Shown here piece after piece: positions 56,729 to 64,000 of a DNA stretch of 64,000 nt. Under the pieces are notes generated by a model, which saw only the letters and a list, made by a program, of their open reading frames with translations, did no database searches and was not told where the DNA came from. Within the stretch, counting starts at the first letter, position 1. Every line of letters begins with the position of its first letter. A program made the position numbers and the translations under genes. Source of the DNA: Alternaria dauci (lineage: Eukaryota; Ascomycota; Dothideomycetes; Pleosporales; Pleosporaceae); NCBI RefSeq assembly GCF_042100115.1, contig NC_091280.1, positions 1,860,001 through 1,924,000 of the forward strand, given 5' to 3'.

Positions 56729-57350
56729 GATGGGCCTGGGAGACGGGTGTACGTTGGCTGTTTGCGCGGCTCAATGGGCTCAGCAGCCGCAGACGAATAT
56801 CGCGTCTGGGAAGTTGAGTAGTGTGAGAGACGTAATAGGCAAAGTCGTGTGGGGAGGAGTTTGCGAGCAGAGAACACGAAGCGACGACGACATTAGGCAA
56901 TTGGACGTGCTCTTGAGACGCGCAGTGAAGGTGAGTAAGAAGAGGCATTGGAAACGAGAGGTGGAAGCGGTAGCACTAAGCGACAATTGTAAAACCAGAT
57001 GCGTCAGACGTGAGCAAGATGGTTGTGATGAGCGAGGTAGGTTATGAGCGAGCTGTAGCTGATAAAAGTAGCTGAAGAAGTAGATACGGCTTGTGGTCGC
57101 AAGAACAAGGCGGTAAAGGTAGCCCGCTCAGTCTGGAGGATTGGTCTAATAGCGGTGTGTAGCAAGGTGATGGGCCACTCAGTCTCAGGCGACTGGTCTA
57201 GTGGCGGCGCGCGTGGAAAGGCACAAGGTACGGTCATGGGTAATGCAAGGATTTGAAGGCAAGAAAAGGCGCAGGATGCTATATCCTACCCAACCCAACT
57301 ATACACGGACGCCTTTGCCAGTCCTCTGAAGGTATATTTCTCGGCACAAC
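56729..57350. other. Promoter region of the DNA methyltransferase
   Basis: Spacer between the methyltransferase start and the MIC19 stop, both on the minus strand. The open frame continues upstream of 56728 only in a different frame. Nothing recognised. Confidence 0.4.
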
Positions 57351-58048
57351 TCATCGAATGGTCTTTTGTACAAACTCCTTCTCCAGCCGGCCGACCTCTT
57401 GCTTGAAGGTCTCGACCTCTTTCCAGCAGTCGAGCGGGCGTCGGTCGTGGGTCCTCAGACAGGCGACGACAGCCTCCTTTGCCTTTGTGACGTCGGCATC
57501 GGCCTGTTGGAGCTTCTTCCTCTGCTCGAGCTTGGCCTTGAGCTGCTCAATCTCCTTGGTGACGCTGTCCCTGCTCATGTCCTTTTGCCGTTGCTTCTCG
57601 GCGAGGGTCGAACTGCTGGATGTCGCATCTTGGATCTTCTCGACCAGGGAGGGCTCGTCGGGCTGTTGGCTCTCTCCGGGGAGCGTCTCGCTGAACTTGG
57701 CAAAGTTCTGCGTCTCTTGCTCGCGCAGCTTCTCGAGCTCGGCGGTTAGGCGTTGCTGGTACTGGAGTTCCTGCTGTCTTGACCGCGCCGAGTCTGTCTG
57801 TTGGTAGTTAGTCACCATCCGCCCGTTTGGGCCATGGAACGCACGAAAGTGTTCTTCTGCAGCGAACCGACGAGTTCATTGGAGAAGCTGTAGGGGTGAT
57901 CTCTGCACGCAAATTATCAGCACACGACGTCACTGGCCCGCTGCATCTCGCGCGGGGGGCGGGAGCCATTGGCGGCGGAGAGTGCGACGTACGAGGAAAA
58001 GACGTGCTGCTTGACGTCCGACGAGGGTTTTGAGTTCTCGGCGCCCAT
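57351..58048 (-). CDS. MIC19: MICOS complex subunit Mic19
   Basis: Peripheral inner-membrane protein of the mitochondrial contact site and cristae organising system. Exons 58048-57993, 57902-57845 and 57797-57351 give 186 aa; the introns are 90 and 47 nt. The N-terminus MGAENSKPS offers a myristoylation-like glycine. The joined SSDHPYSFSNELVGSLQKN is a family landmark. A long Gln/Glu/Lys coiled coil covers residues 40-140. The C-terminal CHCH-type pair is CLRTHDRRPLDCWKEVETFK. The exact end of exon 2 is the least certain point. It is divergent from the NAA50-like gene (257 bp). Confidence 0.88.
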
Positions 58049-58305
58049 GGTTGCGGTGGTGGGACTGGCGACTTGGAGGGCGATGATGCCGATGCCCTCT
58101 GCTGCAACAAGTCGGAGCTGACGGCTTGGCCGACGAGGGCACGCTAACAAACACCCCTGCAACCGATCCCCAGGCGCTGTCCATGTCGACTGTAAACAAC
58201 TCTGCTTGGCGGTTCACAGACTCTCGCCACGACAGAACCCGGGCGACTCGGTGGGCTCAATCTCACATGCATAGACTGCCATTGCCATTCCCCCCTCCTC
58301 CCGCC

Positions 58306-59211
58306 ATGCAGTCTTCACTGAACAATTGGCTGAAGAAGCCAGGTCAGGACAGCCAAAATGGACAAACGCCAAATGCTGCTCCCATGGCGTCACCAAGGAC
58401 GAACCGACCACCGCCTCCCCCAAAGTCAGGCTCAGCCCCCGCGCGCGTGCCCTCCAATACCACGCCTACGCCCCCGGCAATGGACAACTGGAACGACATA
58501 CCCGACGACTTCCTCCAAGCCCCCTCGAGACCGCGATCCAAGAAAAGCCCCCGTCCCTCCCGAGCAGTCACGCCTGCCGTCTCGCGCATCCCTTCGCCCA
58601 TCTCCCTCTCCGCCCAGCAGCCGGCCATTCCACAGCTCTTCGCCCTGCGTCCTCTGCCGCCCAACGTCCAACTCGTGCCCCTCACCCAAGACTTGCTGCC
58701 AGCCTTCAAGCGCTTGAATACCCTCACTCTCCCTATATCCTATCCGGAGACCTTCTACAAGGAGACTATGACGGAGCCACACCATGGCATTACCCTCGTC
58801 GCAGTGTGGCACTCGTCGCCTACAAATGCCACCTCGACATCGTCGGAAGAGAAGCCAAACCTCGTGGGTGCCGTTCGATGTCGCTTACTGCCTTCCTCGC
58901 AACTATACATTTCTACCATTGGTGTCCTGGCCCCCTACCGCACCCACGGCATTGCCATGCATCTTCTACAGGCGGTAGTGAACAAGGCCGTCCATCTCCA
59001 CAGTGTGCGCTGTGTCACGGCGCACGTGTGGGAGGCCAACGAGGAAGGCATGGAGTGGTACAAGAAGCGCAACTTTGAGATACTTGAGAGAGAAGAGGGC
59101 TACTACAGGAAGCTGAGGCCACAAGGTGCTTTCCTTGTCAGGAAATGGATCGGCGTTGGAGACCTCCTGGGCCATGGTATTCATCAGCAGAATGGCGCAG
59201 GCGGTGAATGA
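58306..59211 (+). CDS. NAA50-like GNAT N-acetyltransferase with N-terminal PIP-like motif
   Basis: Acetyltransferase of 301 aa. The GNAT domain covers about residues 120-280. Substrate loop LPISYPETFYKE is the NAA50 hallmark. YISTIGVLAPYRTHGIA holds the acetyl-CoA (RxxGxG/A) loop. The domain ends VTAHVWEANEEGMEWYKKRNF. NAA50 acts on N-terminal Met-Leu/Met-Ala type ends and supports sister-chromatid cohesion in animals. Unlike human NAA50, the protein has a 115-residue disordered Pro/Ser extension beginning MQSSLNNWLKKPG, which resembles a PCNA-binding PIP box. The open frame runs further upstream from a TTG (58126), with ATGs at 58183 and 58268; 58306 is chosen because the motif begins there. 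Confidence 0.82.
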   Translation: MQSSLNNWLKKPGQDSQNGQTPNAAPMASPRTNRPPPPPKSGSAPARVPSNTTPTPPAMDNWNDIPDDFLQAPSRPRSKKSPRPSRAVTPAVSRIPSPISLSAQQPAIPQLFALRPLPPNVQLVPLTQDLLPAFKRLNTLTLPISYPETFYKETMTEPHHGITLVAVWHSSPTNATSTSSEEKPNLVGAVRCRLLPSSQLYISTIGVLAPYRTHGIAMHLLQAVVNKAVHLHSVRCVTAHVWEANEEGMEWYKKRNFEILEREEGYYRKLRPQGAFLVRKWIGVGDLLGHGIHQQNGAGGE

Positions 59212-60166
59212 TTTGGACAAGACCCTTTGCCCTGAACAACGACCATCATTCATCCTTACCCATGTGCGTCCAAGTGCACTGCTAGTGTAATTTGCCTGGC
59301 ACGATGTTCAATAATGTACACCCCATGGTCTGGCCCAGTATGCAATGCATCACCTCGATGCCTCATACTACCTGCCTCCGGGTTATGGTACGATGCCGCC
59401 ATCATCACCAGCGTTATTCGGATTTCTCGCAACCTGTTCCGACTACCAGTCCCACTGCTTGTATCTAGCAATTTAAGCTTGCGTGATCTGGAAAGTCGCA
59501 CAAGTCATGATCGTTTTGCATGGCATACGAGTCTGGTGGTCGGACAAGGGTCGACTGGCTACCAATTTGCGGCTAAATCACACCCCCGTCTATAAGAGTC
59601 GTCGTGAACAAGAATAGCATCAACACCAGTCGCGACCCTTCTCGGAACGTAGCCGAGCTTCGACTCGTGGCCGAAACAAGGGTCGATCGAAACACGGGTG
59701 TAGCTGCGCACCGTAGGCAGCCTTGATCGAGAAGCAGTCTGCAATACACAACATCAAACACAGACATACGCCCAGGTGAACTCGTCTTTCATCTTGTCAG
59801 CCTTCGCCAAACGTGTCATTCTGAGTGCCTTGCCGTCTGTGACTAACTACACAAGCTCTCGCTAGTCTCTACATTGCCTGTACCATCACCGAGGCACACA
59901 AACTCGCTAGCCACAATATAGGCGAATGCGCAAGCAGATTAACATGGCCTCGTATTTCACCTTGGTCCCAGTTAGACTGTTGTCTACGATGGAGCCGCGG
60001 CTATCTAGAACTGTAGCCATGAAGCAGTTATTGAGCCTGGTGTTGACTTCCCTAGACTAGCAGCAAACATCTGTGGCTATAAGATGCGTTCAACGTTCCA
60101 TGAACCTCAAGTCCACGACTGGGTCAGCATCTCCATTCACCGAAGCATTGTTATCTACCCATCACT
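59212..60166. other. Intergenic region
   Basis: About 950 bp between same-strand genes. ORFs at 59314-59595 and 59573-59767 are featureless. No RNA gene found. Confidence 0.4.
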
Positions 60167-61059
60167 ATGCAGCTTACTGTACTTGCGCTTCTAGCGACAA
60201 GCCTCTCGACAGTGTGCCTCGCAGTATGTATCTTGCCATCAATCCAACCGTCTTGTACTGATCAATCAACGGGCGCCGGCAAACAACCATGTCGCCCTCG
60301 AACCACGTCAGACGTACATTATAACCTGTACCAAGGGCGGATGCATTGACAACATCAGCCGAACTACACCGGGTGTTCCAGAACCAACAACAAGCAAGAT
60401 CACAACTACAACCAGCAAGAAGCCTGAACCGCCAAAGACAAGCACCAAGCCGGAGACAATACCTACGACTACCTCAAAGAAACCTGAACCACCCAAGTCG
60501 AGTACCAAGCCAGAACCGACTACAACGGAGAAGCCAGAGCCACCCAAAACAAGCAAGAAGCCGGACCCGACATCGACGACGACCTCAAAGAAACCCGAAG
60601 TGTCCAAGTCGAGCACCAAGCAGGAAACAACTACAACGAAGAAGCCAGAGCCGCCCAAAACAAGCAAGGAGCCAGAGCCAACACCCACTCCAACCAAAGT
60701 CAGTCACACATCGGTCAAAAACATTCTTCTTTATGACTTGTTCTAACACACTCAGACCACTATCAAAACGACGACAAAGTCGGTGGAGAAGCCCACCAAG
60801 ACCACTACCGAAGAGGTTGGCCCGAGCAGCACCAGATGCCCTGTTCCTCTCTACTATAAATGCGGAGGCTCGGATGACGGTGTTCCTTGGACAGGTTGCA
60901 CGGTATGTGTCAACGGAGCAAGTTGCGTGGCTCAGAACGGTATGTGGAGATTCATACAACGTACGTCTTATGTTATAAAGCTGATCTTGGATAGAATGGT
61001 ACTCCCAATGTGTAGCAGACGACAGCCTTTTGGATGAGAGCCCTGCAGAGGAAGAGTAG
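60167..61059 (+). CDS. Secreted protein with C-terminal CBM1 cellulose-binding module
   Basis: Four exons, 60167-60223, 60312-60698, 60756-60939 and 60995-61059, give 230 aa. Introns are 88, 57 and 55 nt. Exon 1 is exactly a signal peptide (MQLTVLALLATSLSTVCLA). Exon 2 is a Lys/Pro/Thr-rich linker made of imperfect repeats around SKKPEPPKTSTKPE. Exon 3 and the start of exon 4 build a CBM1-type module of about 35 residues: YYKCGGSDDGVPWTGC, CVNGASCVAQNEWYSQCV, with the expected cysteines and Trp/Tyr binding face. An acidic tail (ESPAEEE) follows. No catalytic domain is present, so this is a stand-alone binding protein that may coat plant cell wall or the fungal wall (inference). The acceptor at 60311 is the first AG after the donor. 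Confidence 0.82.
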
Positions 61060-61516
61060 AATGGGTAGTTGTTGCACACTTTTTTTTCAAGTAGTAGTCT
61101 TCAGACTGGTCTCACAATGCCATCTCTCAACCATCGTTTCTGACTAAGGTGATTACCAAGGCTTACAATGCGCGTCGAAGCATTACAAGGCGCGTCGAAG
61201 CATGACAAGGCGCACCAAAGCGGACATGGTGGGGTAGCTTGAACGTGTCCCTGGCACGCCCCACCATGCTAATCAGTTCCCATACGAACGTCATACATAC
61301 GGACTGAGCTCCACTATCTGCCGCGCACCTATCGCGCATACTTCATTTCATGCTTTTCCTGTAGTGTGCCTCCTTCAAACCTCTCTCACTATCGTCTTGA
61401 CACGCGCATCATCGCCGGACCATCAATTGACCCAGTCCCATCGCCTCGCCTCGCCTCGCGTCGTCCAGATCTTCCTTTCCTAGTGACTGCAGTAGCAAAG
61501 TCTCCTGATAAACATC
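61060..61516. other. Intergenic region with small tandem repeat
   Basis: Spacer upstream of the SHB17 gene. It contains a three-copy tandem repeat (61165-61224). The 100 bp before the ATG are pyrimidine-rich. Confidence 0.5.
61165..61224. repeat. 20-bp tandem repeat, three copies
   Basis: Units start at 61165, 61185 and 61205 with pattern ACAAGGCGCGTCGAAGCATG. Copies 1 and 2 differ at two positions; copy 3 has further changes. Seen directly in the sequence; role unknown. Confidence 0.85.
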
Positions 61517-62368
61517 ATGCCCGACCCACGAGTCTTCATAGTCCGCCACGGCGAAACAGAATGGTCGCTCAACGGCCGCCACACCGGAGTCTCGGACATA
61601 CCGCTTACAGAAAACGGCGAGAAGCGTGTAAAAGCCACGGGCAAAGCGCTTGTAGGCGACGACAGATTGATTGTACCAAGCAATCTAGCACACATGTATG
61701 TTCTTGTGCCTCCAGAAGAAATCTCTCTATCTCCCTCTCCCTCTAAAAAAAAAAAGAAGACCTCAAGACTGACTTTGAATACCAACAGCTACGTCTCCCC
61801 CCGCACACGCTCCCAACGCACCCTCGAGCTCCTCAACCTCGGCTGCAAAGAACGCTACCCCTGGCACGACTCGTCCAAACCCCACACACCCGACATCCGC
61901 ACGCACGCCACAATCGAAGTAACAGAAGCCGTCCGCGAATGGGACTACGGCGCCTACGAAGGCCGCGTCACCTCGGAAATCAAGAAAGATCGCGAGAGCC
62001 GCGGGTTAGGCCCAGACTGGGATATCTGGAAGGACGGCTGCGAGGACGGCGAGAGTCCTGAGGATGTTACAGAGAGGCTGGACAAGCTGATCAAGGAGCT
62101 GAGGGAAAAGTATCACAAGGGCAGATTTGGCAAGGATGGGAAACCCAATGATGTGCTGATTGTGGCGCATGGACATATTCTGAGGGCTTTTGCGGCTAGG
62201 TGGGTGGGCAAGAAGCTCGAGGACAATCCCAGCTTGATACTAGAGGCGGGTGGTGTGGGTACGCTGAGTTATGAACATCATAACATCGAGGAGCCGGCCA
62301 TATTGCTGGGTGGTGCTTTTGTGGTTGATGTTGTGGAGAAGGAGCAGGAGCAGCAGCAGAAGTGCTAG
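61517..62368 (+). CDS. SHB17: Sedoheptulose-1,7-bisphosphatase (SHB17-like histidine phosphatase)
   Basis: Histidine-phosphatase-family enzyme; yeast Shb17 dephosphorylates sedoheptulose-1,7-bisphosphate to supply riboneogenesis. Exons 61517-61695 and 61789-62368 give 252 aa. The 93-nt intron (GTATGT donor, CTGACTTTGA branch region, CAACAG acceptor) is in frame and stop-free, so an unspliced reading also looks open. Joining gives SNLAHIYVSPRTRSQRTLEL. The catalytic His is in FIVRHGETEW, and the second His in VLIVAHGHILRAFAA. The SHB17-specific parts are REWDYGAYEG, WDIWKDGCEDGESPEDV and EAGGVGTLSYEHHNIEEPA. Cytosolic. The tail is Glu/Gln-rich. Confidence 0.9.
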   Translation: MPDPRVFIVRHGETEWSLNGRHTGVSDIPLTENGEKRVKATGKALVGDDRLIVPSNLAHMYVLVPPEEISLSPSPSKKKKKTSRLTLNTNSYVSPRTRSQRTLELLNLGCKERYPWHDSSKPHTPDIRTHATIEVTEAVREWDYGAYEGRVTSEIKKDRESRGLGPDWDIWKDGCEDGESPEDVTERLDKLIKELREKYHKGRFGKDGKPNDVLIVAHGHILRAFAARWVGKKLEDNPSLILEAGGVGTLSYEHHNIEEPAILLGGAFVVDVVEKEQEQQQKC

Positions 62369-62469
62369 ATCACAGATCACAATTCATATCAATCAGCAGG
62401 TATGTGTGTTTGGTTCGTTGCATTTTTCGTCGTAATCCTATTCGTCCTTTCTCAGGTTTGCAAATCTCA

Positions 62470-63978
62470 TCAAGTTCCGGCAGCAGCAGCAGCAGCTTTT
62501 GGCATGATCATCTGGTAATCCCGACTCTTCTGTTTAGCAATCTGGGCGAGCCTCTCCTTGTTTTTGAGTGCCCAAAGGCCAATCTCACGTACGGCAAAGG
62601 CGTTCATGAGACTATCCCGACCATATTCTGGATCGCTCTTTAGGCCAATGTCGGGACAGGTCCTGCACAGACTATCCAATGCTATCTGCGCCTTGCTGAG
62701 CGGACCCTGAGCAGCTTTCTCAAAAATCTTGGCTACGTCAACAGCACGTCCATGGATCATACGCAGCGAATCGAGATCTGAGCGTAGATTGTGGCCGACT
62801 ACAATAGTCTCCTTGTCGATGAATTTGTGTAGTGCGTTCCGTGCTGCCGTCCAGCCCTTGAAGACCTTGTATCCAGACTTTCGAGCTGCTTCCATATCCT
62901 TCCAGCTGAACAGTCCAGTCACTGCAGAGCGCCAGTCTGAGACTTCAGCATGCGGATCCGTGCAGACGAGGTGGTTCATAAGGATTCGGCAAGTGACAAC
63001 GTCGACAGCTGCGATTTTCACAATTTCCTGAAGGCCACCCTTGAGCAGGACTTTACTGCATGAGATGGTGACGACACCCAACGCAGGCTTTGATGGGTTA
63101 CGGGCGAGAGAGGGCTCAAAGTCGCTAAGCGGATACTCGGCGTTGTATTCATCCATGAAGGTCTTTGGAGCCGGTACATATTCACCTTGTAGGATCTTTG
63201 GGAGATGGCACAGGGTATCAAACATGGCAACCACCTCATGCTGCTTTGCGACGGCAATACGCGTCCAGTCAGTTCCGCAGACGTTGATCCGACCGTCGTG
63301 TCGAACGAAGATATCGGACTGGATCAGAAGCCGCAGGATCTTCGCTTGGACATGCTTGGCTTGATCCAATTCGGCAACACCGCTCATGCTCATGCCGGCC
63401 GGCGGTTGGACTGGCTGAATAGGCGGCATGTGATGCTGTATTGGCATAGGTCGAGCAGGGGGGTGTGGGTGCACTTGCTGCGTCATACGATGTGTGTGAG
63501 GTATCGGTCGGGGTGCGGGAGGTGCCATACGAGGCGCGGAGGGTGCACCACGAGGAGCGGAAAGCGACGCGCGTGGGGCAGGGCGACCTCGCTGACTTCG
63601 AACGCGAGACGGTGCAGAGGAGGGTTGCAGCAACAGGCCTTCTTGCCTCATTTGCTCCCGCACAGCTCGACCAGCCGCATTCTGTACCTGACCATCAACA
63701 CCATGGGCATCAGTCTTGTGTTGCCTGAGGCCAGCTTCCGACCTGAAAGCCCTATTGCAGCCGATGTTGCATTTGAAGGTACCCCAGTTACTAGTTAGAG
63801 CAGACGGGGTGGATGAGGAAGGTTGTGCGCGAGGTGCAGGTGCCGCTGTAGGGGCCTGGGTTCGCTCTGGACCTGCTACCACATGGTTTGTGACTGCCGT
63901 TGTGCTGCTACCCGATTTAGTAGCCTCCTGTACTTGGCGATTCTTTTTGGACGATGGGACGGGTGTGCAACCTAGCAT
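62470..63978 (-). CDS. C2H2-finger protein with degenerate DEDDh exonuclease-like domain
   Basis: A 502-aa frame whose 5' end lies 22 bp from the window edge, so upstream exons may be missing. A C2H2 zinc finger (Cys-X3-Cys-X12-His-X4-His, residues 70-91) is followed by a Pro/Arg/His-rich linker (120-195). The C-terminal half has the layout of REX4/ISG20-type exonucleases: KIAAVDVVTCRIL for motif I, VVGHNLRSDLDSLRMI with an intact His-Asn pair for motif II, and YGRDSLMNAFAVREIGL for motif III. Motif I keeps one Asp but lacks the usual Glu (D-x-E), and Arg replaces the motif III His. Catalysis is therefore doubtful; an RNA-binding or structural role is an inference. Ends in poly-Ala. Confidence 0.72.
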   Translation of the reverse strand: MLGCTPVPSSKKNRQVQEATKSGSSTTAVTNHVVAGPERTQAPTAAPAPRAQPSSSTPSALTSNWGTFKCNIGCNRAFRSEAGLRQHKTDAHGVDGQVQNAAGRAVREQMRQEGLLLQPSSAPSRVRSQRGRPAPRASLSAPRGAPSAPRMAPPAPRPIPHTHRMTQQVHPHPPARPMPIQHHMPPIQPVQPPAGMSMSGVAELDQAKHVQAKILRLLIQSDIFVRHDGRINVCGTDWTRIAVAKQHEVVAMFDTLCHLPKILQGEYVPAPKTFMDEYNAEYPLSDFEPSLARNPSKPALGVVTISCSKVLLKGGLQEIVKIAAVDVVTCRILMNHLVCTDPHAEVSDWRSAVTGLFSWKDMEAARKSGYKVFKGWTAARNALHKFIDKETIVVGHNLRSDLDSLRMIHGRAVDVAKIFEKAAQGPLSKAQIALDSLCRTCPDIGLKSDPEYGRDSLMNAFAVREIGLWALKNKERLAQIAKQKSRDYQMIMPKAAAAAAGT

Positions 63979-64000
63979 ATGGTTGTTGTAGTGACCCCTC

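Noticed and set aside
57366..57749. 127-codon Leu/Gly-rich + strand ORF
   Set aside because: Antisense shadow of the Mic19 coiled-coil exon.
58126..58305. N-terminal extension of the NAA50-like protein
   Set aside because: Begins with TTG, lies in the divergent promoter, and lacks the features of the rest of the protein.

Overview
The window is nuclear DNA of a filamentous ascomycete (Pezizomycotina, probably Dothideomycetes/Pleosporales; the order is an inference from protein style, not computed). Supporting signs are densely spaced intron-containing genes on both strands, introns mostly 44-100 nt with GTNNGT donors and CTAAC/CTGAC branch sites, fungal-only families (Rxt3, Zn2Cys6 regulator with Fungal_trans domain, CBM1, Pho85-type cyclin) and a RID/Masc1-type DNA methyltransferase. 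I recognised no tRNA, rRNA, transposon or CRISPR. Many coding regions were rebuilt by joining exons by hand. Exon limits given in the entries keep the reading frame, but they are not backed by transcripts.

Layout. 0.1-5.9 kb: Rxt3 histone-deacetylase subunit (-) and BTN1/CLN3 (+). 6.1-9.0 kb: three small unknown genes in tandem with the same intron position. 9.4-12.3 kb: ATP synthase OSCP (-) and an F-box/2EXR-like protein (+). 12.6-18.4 kb: a divergent pair of surface proteins, a repeat-rich GPI-anchored-type wall protein (-) and a membrane-anchored aspartic-peptidase-like protein that lacks its first catalytic Asp (+). 19.6-23.3 kb: a dehydrin-like hydrophilic protein and RGP1. 

23.8-35.9 kb: a proline-utilisation cluster. 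It holds P5C dehydrogenase (-), a Zn2Cys6 regulator (+), an FAD amine oxidase (-), a divergent mitochondrial-carrier-like membrane protein (+), proline dehydrogenase (+) and P5C reductase (+). Together they could cover import, oxidation and recycling of proline/P5C under one regulator. It resembles the Aspergillus prn cluster, but no permease is seen and there are extra members.

36.5-64 kb: a Pho85-type cyclin with a 4.5-kb gene-free upstream region; a pathogen-related (NTF2-like) protein; a short PIP-kinase-like protein; an Arg/Ser-rich glycine-zipper protein; a second F-box-like protein; a 3-kb gene-poor stretch; the RID-type methyltransferase with a probable GC-AG intron; MIC19; a NAA50-like acetyltransferase with an N-terminal PIP-like motif; a secreted CBM1 protein; SHB17 (sedoheptulose bisphosphatase); and a zinc-finger protein with a degenerate DEDDh exonuclease domain at the right edge.
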